DNA from: Hydrogenophaga crassostreae
GTDB lineage: Bacteria; Pseudomonadota; Gammaproteobacteria; Burkholderiales; Burkholderiaceae_C
DNA length: 64,000 nucleotides
Direction of reading: 5' to 3'
NCBI RefSeq assembly: GCF_001761385.1
Contig: NZ_CP017476.1
Span: forward strand, 1,849,501-1,913,500
The notes under the pieces are model-generated. The model did not search any database, was not told where the DNA came from, and saw only the letters and a program-made list of their open reading frames with translations. This document shows positions 16,194-24,298 of the stretch, piece by piece (position 1 is the stretch's first letter; each line of letters opens with the position of its first letter). The translations under genes and the position numbers were made by a program.

Positions 16194-17416
16194 TGTCCAT
16201 GCTGCTGGCCCTGATCAAAAAGGAAATGCTCGCCTTGCTGCGCGATCTGCATGGCCTGGCCGCGCTGCTGCTGATGCCGGTGCTGTTCATCGTCATCATG
16301 TCGCTGGCGTTGAAAGATGTTTACAACCCGCCGATTCAGGTGTTGCCTTATGCAGTGGATTCGCAAGATGCGGGTACGTTGGCACCCATCCTGCTGGATA
16401 ACTGGGCCAAGGAGCACGGTGCTGCCCAGGCATTGCCCACAGACTGGAGCCAGGCGCTGCTCACCGGGGAGTTGAAATATGTGATCCAGCTGGATGCCGA
16501 TACCTCGGAGCGCTTGATGCCTTCAGCTTCCGCGGCCAGAGGGGCAGAAACCGTTGCGCCGCCCATTCGCCTGCTGGTGGAACCGACGATGGACAAGGCT
16601 TTGCTGTCCGGATTGCAGGGGCAGTTGACGGGCCTGGTGTCTGCTGTGCAGGTGCGCACACTCAGTGTGGTGCTTGAGGCCATGTCGGGCAATGCAGCGG
16701 CCTTGGGTGCTGCTCAATCGCCCGGTGCGTCAGGCAGCAACACACCCCTGGTCGAAGTGAAGCGCACAGGAAGTTTGCAGATCAAGCCCACATCGGTGCA
16801 GCAGAACGTGCCCGCATGGCTGGTGTTCGGCATGTTTTTCGTGATGTCGGCAGTGTCGGGGCTTTGGCTGGTGGAGCGAGACAACGGCGTCATGGCGCGA
16901 TTGCGCAGCTTTGGGGTACCCAGCCACGCGATACTTTTGTCCAAGGTACTGCCTTACCTGGGCGTCAACGCGCTGCAAGCGGCCTTGATGCTGTCGGTCG
17001 GCGTCTGGCTCATGCCCTTGCTCGGTGCCGACGCGCTGCAGCTGGGCGGCATCCATTGGTCCGCCTTGCTGCTGGTGCTGGCGTCGATCAGCGCCGCAGC
17101 GGTGGGGCTCGCCATTCTGGTGGCCTGTTTGGTGCGCACGCCGGCACAGGCTGGCGCGGTTGTGCCAATCGTCAACGTCCTGATGGCGGCGATTGGCGGC
17201 ATCATGGTGCCCAAGTTTGTGATGCCATCGTTCATGCAACGACTGGCCGAACTCTCCCCCATGAACTGGGGCCTGGAGGGCTTGCTGACGGTGCTGCTTC
17301 GTGCGGGAGATGTCGGCGCCGTGTTGCCTTATGCCTCCAGGCTTTTGTGGTTTGCTGGTGTGACCTTTGTTTTGGCTTTGTTGCTGTTGCGAGGCAGCCG
17401 TTTGAAAAATGCGTAA
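16193..17416 (+). CDS. ABC-2 type transporter permease
   Basis: 407 residues. One TM helix near residues 18-40 is followed by a large extracytoplasmic domain (about 45-205) and then five or six helices to the C-terminus, including AWLVFGMFFVMSAVSGLW and NVLMAAIGGIMVPKFV. This is the ABC-2/YhgE-like permease topology. I start at ATG 16193, which shares a base with the ATPase stop (TGATG); the GTG at 16190 adds one residue. The gene ends 8 bases inside the next ACP gene. Confidence 0.88.
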   Translation: MSMLLALIKKEMLALLRDLHGLAALLLMPVLFIVIMSLALKDVYNPPIQVLPYAVDSQDAGTLAPILLDNWAKEHGAAQALPTDWSQALLTGELKYVIQLDADTSERLMPSASAARGAETVAPPIRLLVEPTMDKALLSGLQGQLTGLVSAVQVRTLSVVLEAMSGNAAALGAAQSPGASGSNTPLVEVKRTGSLQIKPTSVQQNVPAWLVFGMFFVMSAVSGLWLVERDNGVMARLRSFGVPSHAILLSKVLPYLGVNALQAALMLSVGVWLMPLLGADALQLGGIHWSALLLVLASISAAAVGLAILVACLVRTPAQAGAVVPIVNVLMAAIGGIMVPKFVMPSFMQRLAELSPMNWGLEGLLTVLLRAGDVGAVLPYASRLLWFAGVTFVLALLLLRGSRLKNA

Positions 17417-17702
17417 CGAACCCTTTTTTTCTGCGCTGAAAGCGCTGGTGCTGGAAGCCGCCGAGAAGCCGGAGCCGCCTGGCGGATTGCTGGACGATGA
17501 GCCACTGTTTGGTTCGAAGGCCCGCGTGGATTTCGACTCGCTCGATGCTCTGCAAATTTCAATGGCCATTCAGAAGCGCTACGGCGTTCGAATGAACGAC
17601 AGCAAAGAGACGCGCCGGGCCATGGAGACCATTGCCCATTTGGCCGCTCACCTGCAAAAACAGACGGGCCAGGAAAACCCCGGTGCTACAGCCGTTTCAT
17701 GA
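17409..17702 (+). CDS. Acyl carrier protein, divergent
   Basis: 97-residue ACP-like protein with phosphopantetheine site VDFDSLDALQIS (Ser in DSLD). It is clearly different from the two polyene-type ACPs at 826 and 27724: DSL instead of DSI, and a long charged N-terminus. That fits a dedicated carrier for the DAR branch or for the following ketosynthase. DAR operons of other bacteria include their own ACP (DarC), to which this may correspond functionally. Start ATG 17409 overlaps the permease end; the stop overlaps the ketosynthase ATG. Confidence 0.82.
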   Translation: MRNEPFFSALKALVLEAAEKPEPPGGLLDDEPLFGSKARVDFDSLDALQISMAIQKRYGVRMNDSKETRRAMETIAHLAAHLQKQTGQENPGATAVS

Positions 17703-18835
17703 ATGATGTGTTCATCTGCGGTGCGGGATTGCGGTCTTGCCTGGGGGACGGTCTTGCTGCGTCTGTTCTGGCCATCGCGCACAAGGTCGCCGAGCCGCAC
17801 AGGGTGGGGCTGCCAGATGATCAAAGCCGACCCTACTACCTGATGGCGGGAGGGGTGGCAGCGGCCTTGAATGGAATTGGCGATTCAGACTGGCGAGCCC
17901 GCGCCATGGATGCGGTGCATGCGGTGATCGGCGAGTGCCAGGGGGCGCGCTCTTCTGCTGCTGAGGGTGGGGCCGTGTTCATCGGATCTTCCTCATTTGA
18001 CAGAGGGGGCGCATGTCAGGGGTCAGACCAGGGGCTGCCTCTGTGTGACTTTGCCCATCGGCTGGCAAGGGCAGAGGGATGGTCCGAGCGACCTGTGGTC
18101 GTGAACACCGCTTGCACCTCTGCCTTCAATGCGTTGCATCTGGCCCGGTGCCAGATCGCGGCGGGGCAACTCAGCGAAGCCCTGATTGTGGGTGTTGAGA
18201 CCTTCAATCCCTTTGCGCTGTATGGCTTTGAGTCCATGCAGCTGCTGGCACCCGAACGCTCGGAACCACTGGGCAAGGCCCGACAAGGGATGGTGCTGGG
18301 TGAGGCGGTTGCCGCCCTGCGTGTCACGAGCAAGCCTTCCGATGCCGATTTTGAGCGTGCACTGGGTGTGTGGCGCGTATTGGCCTATGCCAATTTGGTC
18401 GATGGCACCAACCCCACAGGCGCCACCGAAGGCACCTTGGTCGAGGCCTGCCAATCGGCATTGCGCGAAAGCGGTTTGCAGGCAAGCGAGATCGACCTGG
18501 TGAAGTTGCAGGCGGCGGGCAGCCCGGTCAACGATGCGGTGGAAATCTCGGCATTGCGCCGCGTGTTTGAATGCTTGCCGCCGTGCGTGTCGTTGAAGTC
18601 TGTTTTGGGGCACACGCTGGGGGCCTCATGCGCAGCAGAAACGGCGCTGTTGCTGGCCTGCCTGGAAAGCGGTGTCTGGCCACAGCTTGACTATGTGCTG
18701 GAGCCTGACCTGGCCGGGGTGGTGGTGTCTTCATCCCGCCCCCTGATCGCCGACGGGGTTCAAACCGTGCTGCTGGTTGGCCTTGGCTTTGGCGGGGGGC
18801 ACAGCGTGTTGATTCTGAAGCGGCATCTGCCATGA
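17699..18835 (+). CDS. Beta-ketoacyl synthase with an atypical active site
   Basis: 378-residue KASII-like protein. The nucleophile is present (VVNTACTSAFNAL) and the second His is present (LKSVLGHTLGASCA). The first catalytic His of the usual NxHGTGT motif is replaced: the block reads LQAAGSPVNDAVE. The enzyme may therefore decarboxylate malonyl-ACP poorly, acting as a priming or acyl-transfer ketosynthase. Alternatively it may depend on the partner protein encoded directly after it. It belongs to the darA-led operon by overlaps on both sides. Fold assignment is firm, catalytic competence uncertain. Confidence 0.85.
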   Translation: MNDVFICGAGLRSCLGDGLAASVLAIAHKVAEPHRVGLPDDQSRPYYLMAGGVAAALNGIGDSDWRARAMDAVHAVIGECQGARSSAAEGGAVFIGSSSFDRGGACQGSDQGLPLCDFAHRLARAEGWSERPVVVNTACTSAFNALHLARCQIAAGQLSEALIVGVETFNPFALYGFESMQLLAPERSEPLGKARQGMVLGEAVAALRVTSKPSDADFERALGVWRVLAYANLVDGTNPTGATEGTLVEACQSALRESGLQASEIDLVKLQAAGSPVNDAVEISALRRVFECLPPCVSLKSVLGHTLGASCAAETALLLACLESGVWPQLDYVLEPDLAGVVVSSSRPLIADGVQTVLLVGLGFGGGHSVLILKRHLP

Positions 18836-19356
18836 CCGACCACCTTTCGGCATTCTGCCCCGGCGATGAATCCGGCGACGTTTCGTTGCCGGCAGACTGG
18901 CAAGATCGCCTTGTGGCGCGGTTGGGAAAGCGGCCACGGCGCATCGGCCTTTGGGCTGAACTGGCGCTGTTCGGTGCACGCCAATGCCTCGATGCGAACG
19001 GCATTGATCGCCTGTCTCCTCACGCTGTTTTGCGATTGAGCAGTACACACGGCCCAGTCGGGGCCATGGCATTGGTGGGCAGCTCCTGTGAGGAGGGGTT
19101 GTTGCCCATGCCATTTGATTTTTTGCAGAGCCAGCCCAGCCAGATGCTGGCCGCGCTGAGTCAGTATCTGCAATGGCGGGGTGACGCTTCTTTTGTCGCA
19201 TGGGAGGGATGGGGTCCGATGATGGCGCAGATGCCTGTTGAAGCTGCGGTTCTGCGGCAGCGCGCCGAACTGGCTCAACAGCCATTTGACGGCATGCTGG
19301 TGGGCCGGGTTGATCTGGGGCCCGTTCCCAGGAGTCAGTGGCAATGGATGGCCTGA
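18832..19356 (+). CDS. Conserved protein, possible degenerate ketosynthase/CLF partner
   Basis: 174 residues with no sure family. The middle (RIGLWAELALFGARQCLDANG, then a long gap to FDFLQSQPSQMLAALSQYLQW) echoes the layout of the ApeC-type chain-length factor. In that family a short N-terminal ketosynthase half ends in an F-N/S-H-N block, but here the diagnostic residues are not conserved. A single lone cysteine pair (SSCEEG region) is present. ATG 18832 overlaps the ketosynthase stop, so it probably forms a pair with that enzyme. It could equally be an unrelated protein. Confidence 0.6.
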   Translation: MTDHLSAFCPGDESGDVSLPADWQDRLVARLGKRPRRIGLWAELALFGARQCLDANGIDRLSPHAVLRLSSTHGPVGAMALVGSSCEEGLLPMPFDFLQSQPSQMLAALSQYLQWRGDASFVAWEGWGPMMAQMPVEAAVLRQRAELAQQPFDGMLVGRVDLGPVPRSQWQWMA

Positions 19357-19369
19357 GGCCTTGCACAAC

Positions 19370-19933
19370 ATGATGAATTGGCTCCCACTTCAAATCTCGG
19401 TTTTCATTCTGATGTCGGGCGTTTTGACCTTCCTGTCAAGAAAATCGCTGCGCAGCCGGACATCTCACGGGTTCACCCGGTTCTTTGCCTGGGAGGCCAT
19501 TCTGGCTTTGCTGGTGTGGAATGCACCGGTGTGGCACGACAACATGTTTTCCATCCGGCAACTTGCTTCATGGGCACTGCTGTTCACGTCGCCGGTGGTC
19601 GCCATTTCGGGTTTGCGCGCGTTGCAGGCGGTGGGGAAGACCAGTGAGCTGCGGCAGGACGACGCCTTGTTTGGATTTGAAAGAACCGGGCGCCTGGTGA
19701 CCACCAGTATCTTTGGTTTCATTCGCCATCCCATGTATTCGGCTTTGATTCTTCTGGCCTGGGGCATCTACCTGAAAGGTGTGAACCCCTGGACCACGGT
19801 CCTGGTGGTGCTGGCCAGTCTGGCGATGTGGTTCACAGCCAGGCGTGACGAGGCCGAATGCATGGCCTATTTTGGCGAGGCCTATGGTGACTACATGAAA
19901 ACCACCAAACGCTTTGTTCCATACCTGCTCTGA
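19370..19933 (+). CDS. Membrane-bound methyltransferase, ICMT/PEMT-like
   Basis: 187 residues with four or five membrane helices. The C-terminal block is that of isoprenylcysteine/phospholipid methyltransferase-like enzymes: FIRHPMYSALILL (RHPxY), then RRDEAECMAYFGEAYGDY, where the acidic pair contacts SAM-binding elements. Expected reaction: SAM-dependent O- or N-methylation of a lipophilic substrate at the membrane. The aryl head group or the resorcinol hydroxyl is the obvious candidate in this cluster. Start ATG 19370 (or 19373) lies 13 bases after the previous stop. Last gene of the darA operon. Confidence 0.78.
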   Translation: MMNWLPLQISVFILMSGVLTFLSRKSLRSRTSHGFTRFFAWEAILALLVWNAPVWHDNMFSIRQLASWALLFTSPVVAISGLRALQAVGKTSELRQDDALFGFERTGRLVTTSIFGFIRHPMYSALILLAWGIYLKGVNPWTTVLVVLASLAMWFTARRDEAECMAYFGEAYGDYMKTTKRFVPYLL

Positions 19934-20130
19934 AGTCTGAAGCCGCGCCGTGCCGAAGTGGCCCATTGAGGGGGTTGGCGAGAACGGGTGAATCCGATCG
20001 GGACAGATGATCGGGTGGTGCTTCTTTCCTGCGAAGGGCCGGGCTATATTCAGGGGCATGCGATCGCGATCCATGGTGCCAAGGTTTCAGGCGCCAGTTT
20101 GGGCGAATCGCCGCCAGAAAGCCCACGCAC

Positions 20131-20628
20131 ATGAACCACACGACCTTCGCCCGCTCCCTTGTTCGTTTGGCTGTTTTTTCGTCGCTGGCACTCACCGTCG
20201 GCTTCACACAGGCTCAAACGGGTGAACGGGCCGTGGACGATGCCTTTGCCTTGAATGCCTGCCTGGCTGCCTGGGGCAGCCATCCTTTTGGCAGCCACCT
20301 GCGCTACACCACCTTGAGTACATCGGTGAAGTTCTCGGGCGCGGGCCCTGCCACCAGCGATCGATCCGTCACCAACCATCCCAGCTTGATTCTTGTCGAC
20401 CCCCTGGTCAATGCAACGGGCGATGCAAGCATCGCGCTGATGAACCCCAATGGGTGGTATTGCCTGCGGGCCCCCGACCACCTCCTGGGGGCCTTGCGCA
20501 TTCAATTGCACTGCCGCGCGCGTTTGGCAGCAGGCTCAGGCGGCACCACCACCTGGGGTACAGACAGTGACCGCTCGGCGAAGGTGGTGATGGGGTCTGT
20601 TCAGGTAGAGCGAACCGGCTGCAACTGA
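20131..20628 (+). CDS. Secreted protein of unknown function
   Basis: 165 residues. The signal peptide is clear (basic start, LAVFSSLALTVGFTQAQ, cleavage near AQA). The mature protein of about 137 residues has four cysteines (in LNACLAAW, GWYCLRAP, LHCRAR and the C-terminal GCN), enough for two disulphides. Repeated Ser/Thr-Gly stretches suggest a beta-rich fold. It is separated from the pigment operon by 197 bases. It converges on the antiporter gene with only 8 bases between stops. I do not recognise the family; a link to the pigment is only positional. Confidence 0.6.
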   Translation: MNHTTFARSLVRLAVFSSLALTVGFTQAQTGERAVDDAFALNACLAAWGSHPFGSHLRYTTLSTSVKFSGAGPATSDRSVTNHPSLILVDPLVNATGDASIALMNPNGWYCLRAPDHLLGALRIQLHCRARLAAGSGGTTTWGTDSDRSAKVVMGSVQVERTGCN

Positions 20629-20636
20629 GCTTGTCG

Positions 20637-21851
20637 CTAGGAATGGCGAGCGGCCGAAGGCTCTGATGGTCTTTCGGGTTGGCCAAAAAGCCGGCGCGTC
20701 ACCATGGGCAGGGTCAGCATGGTGCTCACCACGGCCATCAACAAAAGTGCGGTAAAGCTCGCGTCGGTGATGATCCGCTTGTCGAGCAGGATGTTGGCAA
20801 AAATGATCATGATCAGCGCCTTGGTTTGCAGCAGCCAGCCGATCACACGAGATTCACCCGGGGCCCATCCAAGCATGCGGCCAGCGGCATGAACGCCGAG
20901 CAACTTGCCACCGACCGATGCCACCAGCAGCAGTGCAGCAGCGGCAATGACCTCGCCACCGCCCATGCTCCAGTTGGTACGCAGGCCAGTGGAGAGGAAA
21001 AAAACCGGCATGATCACCAGCAACACGTGGTGGCGCAGCGAGTCCATGCGTTCCTGGTTGAACCAGTGGGCGTCCATCACGGCGCCGGCCAGGAAGGCCC
21101 CGACCATGAAATGCAGGCCCGCCCAGTCCGCTCCCAGGCTGCACAGCGCCAGCCACACCAATGCAAGGTACCAACGGTCGGTCTCGGGCAGCCTGGCCAT
21201 TAGTCGGCGAAAGGCGAAGGTCACGACAGCGAAGCCGAGCAGAAAACCCAGTTGCTTGCCCACCCGGGTCCAGTCCATCAGGATGAGCGCCAGAACGCCC
21301 CAGATCAAGATGTCGTCCAGGCTTGCATAACGCAAGATGCGCTGGCCCATTGGCTGGCGAAGGATGTCGAGTTTCTCCATCAGCAGAATCAATATGGGCA
21401 ACGCGGTGACGGCGCAGGCCATGCCGATGCCGACGACAAATTGCCAGTGGTGTGCACCACCACCTTTCCAGCCCGGAAAAGCCAGCATCAACATCGCTGC
21501 CAGACAGCCCAGGACCAATGGCACACCCAATGCCAGGCCGGCGGTGATGCCACTTTCGCGGCGGTGTGCCCAGGTGGCCTTGAGATCAAGTTCGATGCCC
21601 GCGATCATCACAAACAGCATCACGGCCCACCAGGCAATGCCGTTGAGAGATTGCACGACCTGGGGCGTGAAGACGAAGCCATAGGCGTCGGGAAACCAGC
21701 GGCCCAGCACGCCCGGGCCCAGCAAGATGCCCGCCAGGATCTGCACCACCACGAGTGGGGCCAGGTGATCGGTCCGACCCAGGCGCCAAACAAGCCAGGG
21801 CAGGCTGAAGATCAGCAGCATGGCCAGCAGAAAGACCTCGGTGGTGCTCAT
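20637..21851 (-). CDS. CPA2-family cation/proton antiporter
   Basis: 404 residues, about 12 predicted helices with no large cytoplasmic TrkA domain. Visible blocks include ILAGILLGPGVLG in the second helix, MLFVMIAGIELDL and ACAVTALPILILL, where a Ser/Thr-rich ion-binding loop is expected. HFMVGAFLAGAVMD and PVFFLSTGLRTNW complete the Na+/H+ exchanger domain. It is the last gene of the minus-strand operon that begins with the halogenase-like genes, 24 bases after the glycosyltransferase stop. It may support proton-motive-force-driven export of the pigment or simply share the transcript. Confidence 0.85.
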   Translation of the reverse strand: MSTTEVFLLAMLLIFSLPWLVWRLGRTDHLAPLVVVQILAGILLGPGVLGRWFPDAYGFVFTPQVVQSLNGIAWWAVMLFVMIAGIELDLKATWAHRRESGITAGLALGVPLVLGCLAAMLMLAFPGWKGGGAHHWQFVVGIGMACAVTALPILILLMEKLDILRQPMGQRILRYASLDDILIWGVLALILMDWTRVGKQLGFLLGFAVVTFAFRRLMARLPETDRWYLALVWLALCSLGADWAGLHFMVGAFLAGAVMDAHWFNQERMDSLRHHVLLVIMPVFFLSTGLRTNWSMGGGEVIAAAALLLVASVGGKLLGVHAAGRMLGWAPGESRVIGWLLQTKALIMIIFANILLDKRIITDASFTALLLMAVVSTMLTLPMVTRRLFGQPERPSEPSAARHS

Positions 21852-21875
21852 GGGAGTGATCGGGCTCGCAGGCTG

Positions 21876-22661
21876 TCAGGAAAAACGGTGGCTTAGCCGG
21901 CGGGCGATCAGCAGCGGCAGGCGCAGCAAAAAACCGAGAAACAGGCGGGTGTGCATCCAGGTGAGCAGGGCGTTGTCACGCAGGTATTTGAAATGCGAGA
22001 CACCGCCTTCGTCGGCCGTGAGGTAGCGCACCGGGGCATCCAGGTTGATGGGCTGCACACCCGCCCAGCACAGGCGCACCACGGCTTCCGGGTCGAAGTC
22101 GAAGCGGCGCATGAAGGCGTTGTTGCGCATGATCTTGGCCAGTGGGGCTATCGGGTACACGCGAAACCCATACAACGAGTCGCCCACGCCCATCCACAGC
22201 GTCTCCAGATTGGCCCAGCCGTTGGACACCTTGCGCCCGTTGACCCGCAAGGCAGGTGCTTCGGGGCCGAACACCGGTTTGCCCAGAACCATGGCCCCGC
22301 GCTTGGCCAGAGAGGTCGCCATGAAGTGGGGGATGAGGTTGGCCGGATGCTGACCGTCGCTGTCCATGGTGAGGGCATGGGTGTACCCCGCCTCGGCAGC
22401 GCGGGTGATGCCTTCCAGCACCGCTGCACCCTTGCCCCGGTTGCGGGGCAGGACGATGACCTTCAAGCCTTCATCCTGCGCTGCAAGGGCCTCCAGTTGT
22501 GCGCCGGTGCCATCGGTGCTGCCGTCGACCATCACCCAAACAGGGTTCCAGTGGGCGCGCGCTTGTTGCACGGTTTCCAGGACTTGTGCGCCCGGGTTGT
22601 AGCTCGGAATCAGGACAAGATGGGTCGAGTTGGAAGGGGGTGGGCTCGGGTGTTCGGTCAT
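21876..22661 (-). CDS. Family 2 glycosyltransferase (DPM1/DPG synthase-like)
   Basis: 261 residues. The GT-A nucleotide-sugar fold is shown by LVLIPSYNPG, the VMVDGSTDGTG loop, LPRNRGKGAAVLEG and the metal-binding TMDSDGQHP (DxD). A C-terminal hydrophobic stretch (LFLGFLLRLPLLIARRL) should peripherally bind membrane. Enzymes of this type occur in aryl polyene clusters beside acyltransferases and are thought to glycosylate the lipid anchor of the polyene. Its ATG overlaps the acyltransferase stop (22658-22661), so the two are coupled. Confidence 0.86.
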   Translation of the reverse strand: MTEHPSPPPSNSTHLVLIPSYNPGAQVLETVQQARAHWNPVWVMVDGSTDGTGAQLEALAAQDEGLKVIVLPRNRGKGAAVLEGITRAAEAGYTHALTMDSDGQHPANLIPHFMATSLAKRGAMVLGKPVFGPEAPALRVNGRKVSNGWANLETLWMGVGDSLYGFRVYPIAPLAKIMRNNAFMRRFDFDPEAVVRLCWAGVQPINLDAPVRYLTADEGGVSHFKYLRDNALLTWMHTRLFLGFLLRLPLLIARRLSHRFS

Positions 22662-23437
22662 GGGTGGTCGGTGGACGGGGTCCAGATGGGCTTCGCCTCG
22701 CGCCGGAAGTAAGCCTCCAGCTCCTGGGTCATGGCGCTGTGGTCGTGTGTGGCCTCGAACCGGCGTCCCAGACGGGCGCGGCAGTGCAGGGGGAGCCTGG
22801 GGTGACGAAACAGCGGCCAGTGTTTGCCGAGGTAGGGGGTGGAAAACTCCAGAAAAACGGCTTGAACCGCAACGCCCGAGCGGCGGGCAATGAGACCGAC
22901 GCTGGGTGTGAACGGGTCGAGCGGGAAGCGCTGGGTGCGCGACCCCTCAGGAAACATCACAAGCTGAGCGCCTTCTGCCAGCGCATCGCGGCTGTGGGCA
23001 ATCATGGGCAGGGCACCGTCGTTGCGCACATAACGGGCCAGACGGGCGGCGGCACCCAGCAAGGGGTTGTCCATCAGGCTGGCCTTCATGATGCAAATCG
23101 CATTGGGCAGGCGCGAAACGATGAGCACCGCGTCCAGCAGGGAAGGGTGGTTGGCCGCCAGGATCAGGGGGCCGTTGCCGCGGAGCCGGTCCAGTTCGGA
23201 CAAATCAAGGCGGCAGGCGCAGAACGTGGTGAGGATGCGCAGGTACAGGCGAAACCCAAAGGAGACCATGAAGCGGCCAATGCGCTGGCCCAGACGGCGT
23301 GGCAAAAGCCAATGCAGCACCATGGCAAAGGGCAGCCAGATCAGGCAGAGCAGTCCCAGGCTGCCGAGCCCCACCACCATGGCGACGTGTTCGTAGACGG
23401 TCCACAAAGCCCCGGCGAACGGTCTTTGCTCATTCAT
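22658..23437 (-). CDS. 1-acyl-sn-glycerol-3-phosphate acyltransferase-like protein
   Basis: 259 residues. One or two N-terminal membrane helices (VVGLGSLGLLCLIWLPFAMV) are followed by the PlsC-type motifs: NHPSLLDAV (HX4D) and FPEGSRT. Starts at ATG 23437, inside the last codons of the upstream MipA-like gene (8-base overlap), and ends overlapping the glycosyltransferase start. With that enzyme it probably builds the membrane anchor of the polyene. It is a different subfamily from the LpxL-like acyltransferase at 2823, so the cluster encodes two acylation steps. Confidence 0.85.
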   Translation of the reverse strand: MNEQRPFAGALWTVYEHVAMVVGLGSLGLLCLIWLPFAMVLHWLLPRRLGQRIGRFMVSFGFRLYLRILTTFCACRLDLSELDRLRGNGPLILAANHPSLLDAVLIVSRLPNAICIMKASLMDNPLLGAAARLARYVRNDGALPMIAHSRDALAEGAQLVMFPEGSRTQRFPLDPFTPSVGLIARRSGVAVQAVFLEFSTPYLGKHWPLFRHPRLPLHCRARLGRRFEATHDHSAMTQELEAYFRREAKPIWTPSTDHP

Positions 23438-24293
23438 CGGCCAAGACGCGGGTTGAGGACTCGCCCAAGATCCAGGAAATGGCCACGCCGGCGGCGACGT
23501 AATTCTTGGTGCGCACCAGGGGGCTGTTGGCGAAGCTCGCACCACTCAGGTTGTCATAACGGACAAAGGCCCCCACCCAGTGGCTGTCATAGCGCTTGGA
23601 CACGCCCACCAGGTACTGCATGCCCGCAAAACCTCCGCGGGCGGCATAGGCTGGGCGATCGGCCGTGGCGTATGGGGCGTCGACGCCGTAAAAGTACTGG
23701 TGTTGACGGCGGTCACCAAACAGGGCGCCGGCTTGCAGCCCGATATTCCAGCCCGGGAGGGCTGGCAGGCTGCCCACATCCAGGTTCAGCTTGGGATGAA
23801 ATACCCAGCCAATGCTCTTGGGCTGGCTGTTGAGCGTAAAAGCAGCCCTCAGTGGCAGGAGCAGTTTGAGTTGACGCGCGCCATGCTCCGCCTGCCAGAG
23901 TTTGACGTTGAGCTGTGGTCCGAACTCGATGTTGGCATCCAGGTCGGGCATGTTGGCCCTGACCAGGATGTCGTCACTGGACGCCGGGGGCGACAGGGCG
24001 CCCGAGACGGTGAGCTCCAGTCGGTCAGATTCAAACAACTCGGCACGCATGCCTTCCCGGTCGGCCTTGAGAAATTCACCGCGGTAGATGAAATAGGGTG
24101 AGGGCAAAACGAACTGGCTGCGCTGGTCCGACCCGCGGTAAGCGGGAAAGCTCACGGTCGCCACACCCAGCCCGGCCTCCCACAAGGGCTTTTCGTCGGC
24201 CGCATGTGCGGCCACGCCGAACAGGCCACCGGCAACAATGCCGGCGGTCGCAAAAAGCTTGCGGGGAAAGGAGGGTCGGTCAATGACGTGCAT
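23430..24293 (-). CDS. MipA/OmpV family outer membrane protein
   Basis: 287 residues with signal peptide (FATAGIVAGGLFGVAAHAA). The mature part is a predicted beta barrel of alternating strands ending in an aromatic/hydrophobic terminal strand (YVAAGVAISWILG). Sequence features match the MipA/OmpV family, for example the early GLGVATVSFPAYRGSDQ and YRGEFLKADREG. Its position after the halogenase-like genes and before the lipid-anchor enzymes suggests an outer-membrane site or channel for the pigment. A structural role is inferred, since the family is functionally heterogeneous. Confidence 0.82.
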   Translation of the reverse strand: MHVIDRPSFPRKLFATAGIVAGGLFGVAAHAADEKPLWEAGLGVATVSFPAYRGSDQRSQFVLPSPYFIYRGEFLKADREGMRAELFESDRLELTVSGALSPPASSDDILVRANMPDLDANIEFGPQLNVKLWQAEHGARQLKLLLPLRAAFTLNSQPKSIGWVFHPKLNLDVGSLPALPGWNIGLQAGALFGDRRQHQYFYGVDAPYATADRPAYAARGGFAGMQYLVGVSKRYDSHWVGAFVRYDNLSGASFANSPLVRTKNYVAAGVAISWILGESSTRVLADE

Positions 24294-24298
24294 AAGGA

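Noticed and set aside
17409..17702. Third ACP as a fragment of the ketosynthase gene
   Set aside because: It has its own phosphopantetheine Ser motif, start codon and ATGA junction, so it is a separate carrier protein.
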